From the NCBI RefSeq assembly GCF_001514215.1, contig NZ_KQ948884.1, positions 1,608-49,806 of the forward strand: a stretch of DNA of 48,199 nucleotides. Reading direction: 5' to 3'. The notes beneath the pieces were generated by a model that worked only from the letters and a program-made list of their open reading frames with translations, ran no database searches and was not told the origin of the DNA. Positions within the stretch are counted from its first letter, which is position 1. The number at the start of each line of letters is the position of its first letter. Origin of the DNA: Streptomyces bungoensis (GTDB lineage Bacteria; Actinomycetota; Actinomycetes; Streptomycetales; Streptomycetaceae). Shown here piece by piece: positions 24,683 through 33,148 of this stretch. A program made the position numbers and the translations under genes.

Positions 24683-25648
24683 TCAGCGCACCCTTCCGCG
24701 TGGTTTCAACGGCACCGGCGGCAGCTCGGGTGCCGGCAGCGGAGCTCCGTCGTACCCCTTCACCTCCCCGAATCGCGACCCGCTCGTCCAGTCCTCCCGG
24801 GCCTGCTCGATCTCGGCCTGCGTACGCCCGACGAAGTTCCACCACATGATCAGCTCCTCGGCGAACGGCTCGCCGCCCAGCAGCATGATCGAGGCGTCCG
24901 ACTCGGCGCGCAGCGGGAGGTCGGTGCGGCCGCAGCCGAGGTAGAGCATCGAGCCCGGCAGCACCGGCACGCCGTCCACGTGGACCTCGCCGGACATGGC
25001 CAGCACGCCGTACTCGAAATCGGGCTCCAGCGGGACGCGGACGTCGGCGCCCCGGGTGAGTGCCAGGTCGGCGCCGACGATCGGGGTGAACGCCGTGCCG
25101 GGGGAGGAGGCACCGTCGAGGTCACCGAGGATCACGGTCGCCTTCAGGCCGGGCGCGGTGACCTCGGGCAGGTCCGGGTGGAACTCGAACTTCGGTGCCG
25201 TGTGGCGGTGTTCGTCCGGGAGGGCGACCCAGAGCTGGGCGCCGTGCAGGAAGCGGGCGTGGGACTTCGGGCTCTCCTCGGAGTGGCTGATCGCCCGGCC
25301 CGAGGTCATCAGGCCCAGCTGCCGGGGCCGGATCGTCTGCAGGCTGCCGGTGGAGTCGCGGTGCAGCACCTCGCCCTCGTGCAGCCAGCTGACCGTCTGC
25401 AGCCCGATGTGCGGATGCGGCGGGACCTGCATGCCGGGCTCGTCGGCGATGTCGTCGGGGCCGTAGTGGTCCACGAACGCCCAGGCGCCGATCATGCGCC
25501 GGCCGAGGTTCGGCAGCAGCCGGCGCACCTCGGTGGACTCGCCGAGCCTCACCCGGCGGGGGCTCAGCAGTTCGCGGACGGGCTCGGCGACGACGAAGCC
25601 GCGTCCGCCGCACAGGCTCGGCGCGGGCGCGCGGTCAAGGTTGCTCAT
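24683..25648 (-). CDS. Pirin family protein
   Basis: This 321-residue bicupin protein has the pirin core PPHPHIGLQTVSWLHEGEVL with metal-ligand histidines (residues 72-91). SGRAISHSEESPKSHARFLH supplies the third His and the Glu, followed by GAQLWVALP. Pirins bind Fe and act as redox-dependent regulators or quercetinase-like dioxygenases. The ATG at 25648 begins MSNLDRAPAPSL. The last 54 residues are repeated as a separate piece at 4192-4356. In the integration model, the 3' end of this gene was supplied by the element and the gene remained functional. It faces away from the small cupin gene at 26003. Confidence 0.9.
   Translation of the reverse strand: MSNLDRAPAPSLCGGRGFVVAEPVRELLSPRRVRLGESTEVRRLLPNLGRRMIGAWAFVDHYGPDDIADEPGMQVPPHPHIGLQTVSWLHEGEVLHRDSTGSLQTIRPRQLGLMTSGRAISHSEESPKSHARFLHGAQLWVALPDEHRHTAPKFEFHPDLPEVTAPGLKATVILGDLDGASSPGTAFTPIVGADLALTRGADVRVPLEPDFEYGVLAMSGEVHVDGVPVLPGSMLYLGCGRTDLPLRAESDASIMLLGGEPFAEELIMWWNFVGRTQAEIEQAREDWTSGSRFGEVKGYDGAPLPAPELPPVPLKPRGRVR
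24825..24847. repeat. Putative att core, right copy
   Basis: These 23 bases inside the pirin gene are identical to 4334-4356. They are the most conserved stretch shared by the two pirin tails and mark the inferred crossover region. Confidence 0.5.
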
Positions 25649-26002
25649 GCCGCCCAACTTAGCGGGAGGCCGTCCGCGCCGCCGACCACGGGAGGCGTTG
25701 CGCGCCCGCGCTCTTCCGGCCGTTGCCGGCCGAAGCGCACCCAGGGCCGCAGTGCACGGTGCGCCGCCGGCCCGCCGGCCTCGCCCGATCGAACTCCCCG
25801 GCACTGCCCGCGCGTCCGTGCCGATGTCCACCGAATCCACCGACAACGTTGTCCGCCGCATCCGAATGGCGGCTCCGCCTGCCCGGACCCACGATGGAGG
25901 CGTGGGGTACGGCCGCCGCCGCAGCGCCGGTGCCGTCCGAGGCCGCCGGGGGACGGTGGCCGGCCCCGGTCGCGGTCAGCGGCCGGAAGGGAGGACACCG
26001 TC
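25649..26002. promoter_or_regulatory. Divergent gap, pirin / cupin
   Basis: This 354-bp region lies between divergent starts. No conserved operator stands out. It must carry the promoters of both the pirin and the small cupin gene. Confidence 0.35.
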
Positions 26003-26380
26003 ATGCTGGAAGTGAAGACGCTGGAAGTGAAGGCGGTCGACAAGCCCGACGAGCGGCGCGACTTCCCCCGCGGTCACCTCGACGCCCTGCACCTGACCGG
26101 GCTCGACTTCGCCGTGGGCACCTTCGAACCGGGGTGGCGCTGGACGCAGAGCGTGGGACCGATCGCGGGCACCGAGAGCTGCATGGTCCACCACAACGGC
26201 TATGTGGTGCGGGGCCGGATGCGGCTGCGGATGGACGACGGCGCGGAGAGGGAGGTCGGCCCCGGCGACGTCTTCGTGTGCCCGCCCGGCCACGACGCCT
26301 GGGTGGTGGGCGACGAACGGGTCGTGGTGCTCGACTTCGCCGGAACCATGGCGAACGAGTACGCCAAGCGGCAGTCGTAG
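26003..26380 (+). CDS. Small cupin protein
   Basis: This 125-residue single-cupin protein has the two cupin motifs degenerate but recognisable. The first is MVHHNGYVVRGRMRLRMDDG (about residues 61-80) and the second is VGPGDVFVCPPGHDAWVVGD (about 86-105). The His-His pair of the first motif and the PPGHDAW of the second are likely metal or ligand contacts. The ATG at 26003 follows GGAAGGGAGG. It stands alone, converges with the VWA gene and shares a terminator with it. The substrate is unknown. Confidence 0.8.
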   Translation: MLEVKTLEVKAVDKPDERRDFPRGHLDALHLTGLDFAVGTFEPGWRWTQSVGPIAGTESCMVHHNGYVVRGRMRLRMDDGAEREVGPGDVFVCPPGHDAWVVGDERVVVLDFAGTMANEYAKRQS

Positions 26381-26385
26381 CGGCA

Positions 26386-26410
26386 CCGCGGGGGCGGACC
26401 ACCCCCGCGG
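26386..26410. terminator. Bidirectional terminator
   Basis: Perfect 9-bp arms (CCGCGGGGG at 26386-26394 and CCCCCGCGG at 26402-26410) lie between the convergent stop codons of the cupin and VWA genes, so the hairpin can serve both strands. Confidence 0.8.
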
Positions 26411-26419
26411 CACCGTGCC

Positions 26420-27769
26420 TCACACCGGCAGCAGCAGGGCGATCAGCGCGCTGAGCTGCCGGGCCGTGCGGCACTCGTGCATCTCCACCAGCTCGGCGTA
26501 GGCGGGCGCGGCGGAGTCGCCGGTGCCCCAGTGGGCGCGCGGCTCGGGGTTCAGCCAGTACACCCGCCGGGCGCGGCGGGCCAGCTCGCGGACGGCGGCC
26601 AGGTTCGGGTCGCTCATGTTCGTGCGGGCGTCGCCCAGCACGAAGACCGTCGTACGGGGGCCGGCCGCGCCGCCGTACCGTTCGGTGAACTCGCCGAGGG
26701 CGACCCCGTAGTCGCTGCTGCCGTGCCAGCCGGTGAGCGTGGCCTGCGCGCGGATGCGGGCGCCGAGCCCGTCCGGGTCGGCGTGGCCGTGCCGGAGCAG
26801 TCCGGTCACCTCGTCGAGGCGGTTGACGAAGGCGAACACGCGGATCCTGCTGAACTGGTCGTGCAGGGCCTGCACCAGCAGCATCGTGAAGTCCGAGAAG
26901 CCCGACACCGAGCCCGACACGTCGCACAGCAGCACCAGTTCGGGCCTGACCGGGCGCCGTCGGCGCAGCACCGGCCGCATCGGCACCCCGCCCGTGGACA
27001 GCGAGGAGCGCAGGGTGCGGCGCAGGTCGACCGTGCCGCGCGCCGCACGGCGGCGGCGCGCCGCCAGCCGGGTCGCCAGCTTCCGCGCCAGCGGCCGCAC
27101 CGCCCGGCGCAGCTCGGCGAGCTGGTCCCGGTTCGCGTACAGGAAGTCCACCCGGTCGGCGGTCGGGGCGACGGCCCGCCGGGCGATCTCGTCCCGTCCG
27201 CGCCGCTCGGCGACCCGGCGCCGCGCCTCCGCCGCCACCAGCCGCCGGAAGGCCTCGATACGGCGCCGGATCTCGTCGTCCAGCAGCCGGTCCGCGAAGC
27301 CCGCGCCCCCGTTCCGGCCCCGGACATCGGCCCGCACCCGGGCCAGCAGGGTCTGCGGGCGCAGCCGGTCGAGCGTCTGGTACGCCGACCAGCCGTCCGA
27401 CCCGGGTGAACTCCCGTAGCCGCCGAAGCCGTCCACGGCCTCGGCCGCCAACCGGGCCAGGAGAGCGCGGTCGTCGGCGGCCAGTGCCTCGGCGAGCCGG
27501 TCGCGCAGGGTGTCGCGGTCCGCCGGCCCCGCGTCGGGGCCGCCGACGCCGCGCGGGAAGTAGAGGTCGAAGACCGGATCGAACACCGCCCGTTGACCCG
27601 GCCCGTGCAGCAGCGTCGCGGCGAGCCCCTCGCGCAGCAGTTCCCGGTCGGTGAACCCCAGCTCCGCCACGGCGCGGGCCGCGTCGACGGTCTCGCCCGT
27701 CCCGATCCGCACCCCGTGCCCGCGCAGCGCGCCGACCAGGGCGGTGAGCCGCCCCTCGACACCGCTCAC
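26420..27769 (-). CDS. VWA domain protein (CoxE-like), partner of MoxR ATPase
   Basis: This 449-residue protein has an all-helical, Arg-rich N-terminal half and a C-terminal von Willebrand A domain of the CoxE type. The MIDAS motif is LVLLCDVSGSVSGFSDFTML (DxSxS), followed by the Thr loop region (ATLTGWHGSSDYGVALGEF) and the Asp loop VFVLGDARTNMSDP. It begins at GTG 27769, which overlaps the TGA of the upstream MoxR gene (GTGA), so the two are translationally coupled. In known pairs, a MoxR AAA ATPase and a VWA protein act together as a metal-insertion or folding chaperone. The client is not evident, since no oxidoreductase gene is adjacent on this strand. Confidence 0.9.
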   Translation of the reverse strand: MSGVEGRLTALVGALRGHGVRIGTGETVDAARAVAELGFTDRELLREGLAATLLHGPGQRAVFDPVFDLYFPRGVGGPDAGPADRDTLRDRLAEALAADDRALLARLAAEAVDGFGGYGSSPGSDGWSAYQTLDRLRPQTLLARVRADVRGRNGGAGFADRLLDDEIRRRIEAFRRLVAAEARRRVAERRGRDEIARRAVAPTADRVDFLYANRDQLAELRRAVRPLARKLATRLAARRRRAARGTVDLRRTLRSSLSTGGVPMRPVLRRRRPVRPELVLLCDVSGSVSGFSDFTMLLVQALHDQFSRIRVFAFVNRLDEVTGLLRHGHADPDGLGARIRAQATLTGWHGSSDYGVALGEFTERYGGAAGPRTTVFVLGDARTNMSDPNLAAVRELARRARRVYWLNPEPRAHWGTGDSAAPAYAELVEMHECRTARQLSALIALLLPV

Positions 27770-28623
27770 AGGGCGTCCAGGTCCAGCTTGGCGGCGGCCT
27801 TCAGCACGTCGTCCTGGTGCTTGAGGATCACGCCCAGGCTGGCGCGGACCACCTGCTCGTCCAGCGTGCCGGCGCCCAGCGCCAGCAGGGTGCGCGCCCA
27901 GTCGATGGTCTCGGCGACCGACGGCACCTTCCGCAGGTCCATCGCGCGCAGCGCCCCGACCAGCCGCACCACCGACTCCGCCAGCGCCTCGCCGAGGTCC
28001 GGCACCTTCAGCCGTACGATCCGACGCTCCAGCTCCTCCGCGGGGAAGTCGATGTGCAGGAACAGGCAGCGGCGGCGCAGCGCCTCCGACAGTTCCCGGC
28101 CCGCGTTGGAGGTCAGGACGACGAAGGGGCGGCGGGTGGCGGTGATCGTGCCCAGTTCGGGGACCGTGACCTGGAAGTCGCTGAGCACCTCCAGCAGCAG
28201 GCCCTCCATCTCCACGTCGGCCTTGTCGGTCTCGTCGATCAGCAGCACGGTCGGCTCGTCGCCGCGGATGGCGGTGAGCAGCGGGCGCGGGAGCAGGAAC
28301 TCCTCGCTGAAGATGTCGGTGCGGGCCTCGTCCCAGCTCTCGCCCCGGCCCGCGGTGATGCGCAGCAGCTGCTTGGCGTGGTTCCACTCGTACAGCGCCC
28401 GGGACTCGTCGACGCCCTCGTAGCACTGCAGCCGCACCAGCCGTGCCCCGGCGACCTGGGCGACGGCCTTGGCGAGCTCCGTCTTGCCGACGCCGGCGGG
28501 CCCCTCCACCAGCAGCGGCTTGCCGAGCCGGGCGGCCAGGAAGACGGTCGTGGCGACGGCGGGCGAGGCCAGGTAGCCGGTCTCGGCGAGGCGGGCGGTG
28601 ACGTCGTCGACGGACGTGAACAA
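27766..28623 (-). CDS. MoxR family AAA+ ATPase
   Basis: This 285-residue ATPase has Walker A (LLVEGPAGVGKTELAKAVAQ, residues 37-56), Walker B (TVLLIDETDKADVEMEGLLL, about 123-142) and sensor 1 (RRPFVVLTSNAGRELSEALR). RRRCLFLHIDFP supplies the arginine finger. The best start is TTG at 28623 with GGAGG five bases upstream. The stop overlaps the start of the VWA gene by four bases. MoxR enzymes remodel client proteins with a VWA partner. Confidence 0.9.
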   Translation of the reverse strand: MFTSVDDVTARLAETGYLASPAVATTVFLAARLGKPLLVEGPAGVGKTELAKAVAQVAGARLVRLQCYEGVDESRALYEWNHAKQLLRITAGRGESWDEARTDIFSEEFLLPRPLLTAIRGDEPTVLLIDETDKADVEMEGLLLEVLSDFQVTVPELGTITATRRPFVVLTSNAGRELSEALRRRCLFLHIDFPAEELERRIVRLKVPDLGEALAESVVRLVGALRAMDLRKVPSVAETIDWARTLLALGAGTLDEQVVRASLGVILKHQDDVLKAAAKLDLDAL

Positions 28624-28734
28624 CGGGGCCTCCGGCAGGGGTGGGCGGCGCGAACCGGACGCCCACTATCTAAGCGCTTGTTCAGCTCCCTGTCACTCGC
28701 CCGCCGACCCCTCCTCGCCCGCCATCCGCGGACG
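28624..28734 (-). promoter_or_regulatory. Promoter region of the moxR-VWA pair
   Basis: The minus strand carries the 8-bp palindrome AAGCGCTT (28672-28679), overlapping a TTAGAT hexamer that could be a -10 element. It lies about 50 bp upstream of the TTG start. It may be a repressor site; no neighbouring regulator gene is an obvious match. Confidence 0.3.
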
Positions 28735-29376
28735 TCAGCCCACCAGCACGACCTCCAGCGTCCGCGGCCCGTGCACGCCCTCCACCCGGTCCAGCTCGAT
28801 GTCGCTCGTGGCCGAGGGGCCGGAGATCCAGGTCAGGGGGCGCGTGGGGTCGAGGCGTTCCAGGGCCTGCGGCACCGAGGCGACGACCTGGTCCGGGACG
28901 CGGACGACGCAGATGTGGTGGTCGGGGACGAGCGAGATCCGCCGCCGGCCCTGGTCCGGGGAGCCGTCGAGGACGATGGTGCCGGTCTCGGCGATCGCCA
29001 CGGCGCAGGCCGTGACGACGCTGTCGGTCCGGTCCAGCTCGGCCGGGGTGCTCCCGGCCCGGTCGGCGACCCGCGTGACGTCCGACTCCGCCAGCCAGCC
29101 GGGCTCCAGACCGGACGGCACCAGCACGGAGCCCGCCCCGCGGTCCGCCAGCAACCGGGCGATGAGCGTCGGGAGTTCACCGTCCGGGCAGCGGTGCACG
29201 ACCGCCCGGTACTCCGCCAGGTTCTCGGCGAGCAGGTCCACCGTCTCCCCGGGCGTGCGCTCGCCGTGCTCGCGCAGGTAGTCGCGCGCGACGGCCTCCC
29301 CGTAGGGCGCCTCGTCCCGGGGCACGTCGGCCAGCGCGCGCCGCACCCGGCCCAGGATCCGTTCCCTGCTGCTCAC
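28735..29376 (-). CDS. lutC: Lactate utilisation protein C
   Basis: This 213-residue LUD-domain protein (YkgG/LutC) ends the rha-lut gene set. It contains DSVVTACAVAIAETGTIVLD and then DHHICVVRVPDQVVASVP, the conserved LUD core. LutA, LutB and LutC together oxidise L-lactate to pyruvate in many bacteria lacking classical lactate dehydrogenase. It begins at GTG 29376, overlapping the lutB stop (GTGA). Coupling with the rhamnose genes upstream fits the lactate formed from rhamnose. Confidence 0.9.
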   Translation of the reverse strand: MSSRERILGRVRRALADVPRDEAPYGEAVARDYLREHGERTPGETVDLLAENLAEYRAVVHRCPDGELPTLIARLLADRGAGSVLVPSGLEPGWLAESDVTRVADRAGSTPAELDRTDSVVTACAVAIAETGTIVLDGSPDQGRRRISLVPDHHICVVRVPDQVVASVPQALERLDPTRPLTWISGPSATSDIELDRVEGVHGPRTLEVVLVG

Positions 29377-30875
29377 TTGGCCTCGCCCTTTCCACCGTTG
29401 GTGCGCTGCCACCAGTCCCGGAAGGGTTCGGCGGGTACGGCCGGCAGGTCCCTGGTGCCGGTCCACGCCCGGCCCGGACCCGGCAGCGTACGGGGATGCA
29501 GCCGGCGGGTGCGGGAGGCGAGGCGCTGGCCGGTGCGCAGGGCGCCGGGGCGGGCGAACGTCCAGCGCGCGGCCCGCATGGCCGCCCGTTCCGCGGCATG
29601 CCCCTTGGCGGGCTTGAGGACCACCTTGTTGCCCTCGCGGACCGCGGGGCCGCCCTGCGCGACCCGCTCGCGCAGGTGCACCAGCACCTCGGGGATGTCG
29701 ATCGCGACCGGACACACCTCGTAGCAGGCGCCGCACAGGCTCGACGCGTAGGGCAGCGAGGCGTCGATCTCGCTTCCCGTGCCGCGCAGTTGGGGGCTCA
29801 GGATGGCACCGATGGGGCCCGGGTACACCGAGCCGTACGCGTGCCCGCCCGCCCGCTCGTAGACCGGGCACACGTTCAGGCAGGCCGAGCAGCGGATGCA
29901 GCGCAGCGCCTGCCGGCCGACCTCGTCGGCGAGGGTGTCGGTGCGGCCGTTGTCGAGGAGGACCAGGTGGAAGGTGCGGGGGCCGTCGCCGTCCGTCGTG
30001 CCGGTCCACATGCTCGTGTACGGGTTCATGCGCTCGGCCGTGGAGGAGCGGGGGAGGGTCTGCAGGAAGACCTCCAGATCGCGCCAGGTGGGCACGATCT
30101 TCTCGATGCCGACCACCGAGATCAGCGTCTCCGGGAGGGTCAGGCACATCCGGCCGTTGCCCTCGGACTCCACGACGACCAGGGTGCCGGTCTCGGCGAC
30201 CATGAAGTTGGCCCCGGAGATCCCCACCCTGGCCCGCAGGAACTTCTCCCGCAGGTGCAGCCGGGCGGCCTCGGCGAGTTCCGCCGGCGCGTCGGTGAGA
30301 CCCTCGGGAGCGGGGCGGCCCCACGCGCTCATCTCGGAGCGGAAGATGTCGCGGATCTCGCCGCGGTTGCGGTGGATGGCCGGGACGAGGATGTGCGAGG
30401 GCCGGTCCCTGCCCAACTGCACGATCAGCTCGGCGAGATCGGTCTCGTAGGCACGGATGCCCTCGGCCTCCAGGGCCTCGTTGAGCCCGATCTCCTGGGT
30501 GGCCATCGACTTGACCTTGACGACCTCCGACTCGCCCGTCTCCTGGACGAGCCGGGCGACGATCCGGTTGGCCTCCGCCGCGTCGGCGGCCCAGTGGACC
30601 GTGCCGCCGGCCGCGGTGACCGACTCCTCCAGCTCCACCAGATACCGGTCCAGATGGCGCAGGGTGTGGTCCTTGATGCGCCGGCCCGCCTCCCGCAGCT
30701 CGGCCCAGTCGGCCAGCTCGCCCACCGCGCGCTCCCGCTTGGCGCGGATGGTGTGGGTGGCGTGGCGCAGGTTGCCGCGCAGGATGGGATCGTGCACGGC
30801 GTCGTGCGCTGCCCGGGGAAAGGCCGGCATCCCGACGAACGTTCCGCCCGTACCGCCGGTTCCGATTCCGCTCAT
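29373..30875 (-). CDS. lutB: Lactate utilisation protein B (iron-sulfur)
   Basis: This 500-residue protein has an N-terminal LUD domain (VVKVKSMATQEIGLNEALEA, AETGTLVVVESEGNGRMCLT) and C-terminal ferredoxin-like cysteine clusters (CIRCSACLNVCPVYERAGGH, about residues 324-343, and CGACYEVCPVAIDIPE). These bind [4Fe-4S] clusters that pass electrons from lactate. It starts at ATG 30875, overlapping the lutA TGA by four bases. A basic, Pro/Arg-rich tail of about 80 residues follows the clusters, as is usual in Streptomyces. Confidence 0.95.
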   Translation of the reverse strand: MSGIGTGGTGGTFVGMPAFPRAAHDAVHDPILRGNLRHATHTIRAKRERAVGELADWAELREAGRRIKDHTLRHLDRYLVELEESVTAAGGTVHWAADAAEANRIVARLVQETGESEVVKVKSMATQEIGLNEALEAEGIRAYETDLAELIVQLGRDRPSHILVPAIHRNRGEIRDIFRSEMSAWGRPAPEGLTDAPAELAEAARLHLREKFLRARVGISGANFMVAETGTLVVVESEGNGRMCLTLPETLISVVGIEKIVPTWRDLEVFLQTLPRSSTAERMNPYTSMWTGTTDGDGPRTFHLVLLDNGRTDTLADEVGRQALRCIRCSACLNVCPVYERAGGHAYGSVYPGPIGAILSPQLRGTGSEIDASLPYASSLCGACYEVCPVAIDIPEVLVHLRERVAQGGPAVREGNKVVLKPAKGHAAERAAMRAARWTFARPGALRTGQRLASRTRRLHPRTLPGPGRAWTGTRDLPAVPAEPFRDWWQRTNGGKGEAK

Positions 30876-31627
30876 GCCGCCGGCTCCTCCTCCGTGCTCG
30901 CCAGGATCTCCGCGATGTGCACCGGCCGCATCCCGGTGCCGAGCCGGGTCATCGTGCCGCCGAGGTGCATCAGGCAGGAGTTGTCGGCCGCGCACAGCAC
31001 CTCCGCGCCCGTCGACTCGGCGTTGCGGACCTTGTCCGCGCCCATCGCCGCCGACACCTCGGCGTTCTTCACCGCAAACGTCCCGCCGAAACCGCAGCAC
31101 TCCTCGGCACCCGGCAGCTCCACCAGGTCCAGCCCCCTGACGGCCTCCAGGAGCCGGCGCGGCCGGTCGCCGAGCCCGAGAGCGCGCAGGCCGTGGCAGG
31201 TGGGGTGGTACGTGACCCGGTGCGGGTAGTACGCCCCCACGTCCGTCACGCCCAGCACGTCCACCAGGAACTCCGTCAGCTCGTACGTCTTCGGCACCAC
31301 CGGCGCCAGCGCCCGGGCCAGCGAGTCCCCGCGCCCCTCGGCCCGGGCCCGCTCGCCCATGCGGGGATACAGCTCCCGGACCATCGCCCCGCACGAGCCG
31401 GAGGGGGTCACGATCGCCTCGTACTCCTCGAAGACATCGGAGAAATGCCGGGCCAGCGGCTCCGCCTCGTGCCGGTAGCCGGTGTTGTAGTGGGCCTGCC
31501 CGCAGCAGGTCTGGCCCATCGGGAAGTCGACGTCCACGCCCAGCCTGGTCAGCAGTTTCACCACGGCGCGGCCGGTGTCCGGATAGAGCGTGTCGTTGAC
31601 ACAGGTCAGGAACAGTGCGACACGCAT
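30872..31627 (-). CDS. lutA: Lactate utilisation protein A
   Basis: This 251-residue protein is built of two CCG (cysteine-rich) domains: MGQTCCGQAHYNTGYRHEAE (residues 37-56) and EECCGFGGTFAVKNAEVSAA, with TPSGSCGAM and TYHPTCHGLRALG contributing further cysteines. These bind an unusual iron-sulfur cluster, as in heterodisulfide reductase and GlcF. The ATG at 31627 follows GAGGAG. It starts 72 bp after the rhaB stop on the same strand, so lactate oxidation is joined to rhamnose breakdown in one transcript. Confidence 0.93.
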   Translation of the reverse strand: MRVALFLTCVNDTLYPDTGRAVVKLLTRLGVDVDFPMGQTCCGQAHYNTGYRHEAEPLARHFSDVFEEYEAIVTPSGSCGAMVRELYPRMGERARAEGRGDSLARALAPVVPKTYELTEFLVDVLGVTDVGAYYPHRVTYHPTCHGLRALGLGDRPRRLLEAVRGLDLVELPGAEECCGFGGTFAVKNAEVSAAMGADKVRNAESTGAEVLCAADNSCLMHLGGTMTRLGTGMRPVHIAEILASTEEEPAA

Positions 31628-31699
31628 CGCGGCTCCTCTGGGTCGATCATCGGACGAGTGCAGGGTACTGGGCGCGAACCGCCCGGGGCAGGGCACGGC

Positions 31700-33148
31700 T
31701 CACCGCGCGGCGAGCCGCGCCGCCGCCTCCCGCCAGGGCCCGGTGCCGCCCCGGGGCGTGTACCGGGTCAGCGGCTGGGTGCGGGCCAGCAGCCCGCGCA
31801 GCGCGGCGAGGTCGCCGGCCAGCCCGTGGGCGCGGGCCTGCACCAGGACGTTGCCGAGGGCCGCCGCCTCCGTCGCGCCCGCCACCACCGGCAGCCCGCA
31901 CGCGTCGGCCGTGAGCTGGCACAGCAGGGCGTTGCGGGTGCCGCCGCCGACGACGTACACCACGTCCACCGGATGGTCGGCCAGCCGCTGCGCCTCCCGG
32001 ACCGCCCGGCGGTGGGCGAGCGCCAGGGAGTCGAGGATGCAGCGGGTGATCTCGCCACGGCCGCTCGGCACCGGCTGTCCCGAGGCGCGGCAGGCCTCGG
32101 CGATCCGCTCCGGCATCCGGCCGGGCGCGAGGAACGCCTCGTCGCCGGCGTCCACCACCGATCGCAGCGCCGGCGCCCCGGCCGCCTCCCGCAGCAGCAC
32201 TTCCACGTCCGGCTCGCCCCAGGCGCGCTGGCACTCCTGCAGCAGCCACAGCCCCATGATGTTGCGCAGGAAGCGCACGGTGCCGTCGAGGCCGAGCTCG
32301 TTGGTGAAGTTCGCGGCCCGGCTCTCCTCGGTCAGCACGGGCGCGTCCAGCTCCAGGCCGGCCAGCGACCAGGTGCCGGTGCAGATGTACGCGAACCGCT
32401 CGCCTCCCGCGGGCACGGCGGCCACCGCCGAGGCGGTGTCGTGCGAACCGACGGCGGTCACCGGTACGGGACCGGTGAGCCCGGTCTCCTCCAGCACCTC
32501 CGGCCGCAGCAGCCCCGCGGGGTCACCCGGCTGCCGCAGCGGGGGGAACAGGGTGAGGTCGATGCCCAGCCGCTCGGCGACGCCGTACGCCCAGGTCCGC
32601 GTCCGCGGGTCGATCAGCTGGGTGGTGGAGGCGTTGGTCAGCTCGGTGCCCTGCTCGCCGGTCAGCCAGTACGTCAGCAGGTCCGGCACGAGCAACAGCC
32701 GCCGCGCGCGGGCGAACTGGGGCCTGGAGCGGGCGGCCACCAGCTGGTACAGGGTGTTGAAGGGGGCGTACTGCAGGCCCGTCGCCGCGTACAGCTCGGC
32801 GGGCGGCACGGTCGCCCAGACCTGCTCCGCGACGCCCTCGGTGCGGGCGTCGCGGTAGTGCACCGGGTTGCCGAGCAGCGCGCCGTCGGCGTCCAGCAGG
32901 CCGTGGTCGACGGCCCAGCTGTCGATGCCCACGGAGTCCACCCGGCCCGCCGCCCGCAGCCCGTCCAGGACACCCGCGTACAGGCCGAGGATGTCCCAGC
33001 GCAGCCCCTCCGGCACCCGCACCGGCCGGTTGGGGAACCGGTGCGCCTCGGTCAGCTCCAGGGTGTCGGGCCCGACCCGTCCGACCATCACGCGCCCGCT
33101 GGACGCGCCGAGGTCGACGGCGGCGTACGACTTCACGCCCCCGCTCAT
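31700..33148 (-). CDS. rhaB: Rhamnulokinase
   Basis: This 482-residue FGGY-type sugar kinase phosphorylates L-rhamnulose at O1 using ATP. It has the N-terminal phosphate loop VDLGASSGRVMVGRV, the substrate-contact region GIDSWAVDHGLLDADG, and the actin-like second domain with YICTGTWSLAGLE. The C-terminal adenosine motif is VYVVGGGTRNALLCQLTADA. Length and order match RhaB. The ATG at 33148 overlaps the stop of the upstream aldolase-dehydrogenase gene (ATGA), so translation is coupled. Confidence 0.95.
   Translation of the reverse strand: MSGGVKSYAAVDLGASSGRVMVGRVGPDTLELTEAHRFPNRPVRVPEGLRWDILGLYAGVLDGLRAAGRVDSVGIDSWAVDHGLLDADGALLGNPVHYRDARTEGVAEQVWATVPPAELYAATGLQYAPFNTLYQLVAARSRPQFARARRLLLVPDLLTYWLTGEQGTELTNASTTQLIDPRTRTWAYGVAERLGIDLTLFPPLRQPGDPAGLLRPEVLEETGLTGPVPVTAVGSHDTASAVAAVPAGGERFAYICTGTWSLAGLELDAPVLTEESRAANFTNELGLDGTVRFLRNIMGLWLLQECQRAWGEPDVEVLLREAAGAPALRSVVDAGDEAFLAPGRMPERIAEACRASGQPVPSGRGEITRCILDSLALAHRRAVREAQRLADHPVDVVYVVGGGTRNALLCQLTADACGLPVVAGATEAAALGNVLVQARAHGLAGDLAALRGLLARTQPLTRYTPRGGTGPWREAAARLAAR

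Noticed and set aside
4192..24847. The two pirin tails as a simple tandem duplication
   Set aside because: About 17 percent divergence, the abrupt break at a 23-bp identity and the adjacent integrase fit integration better. Duplication cannot be excluded without comparative data.
26420..28666. A 748-codon frame joining the MoxR and VWA regions
   Set aside because: The MoxR ATPase is clearly encoded in another frame, and the VWA gene begins at the overlapping GTG at 27769.
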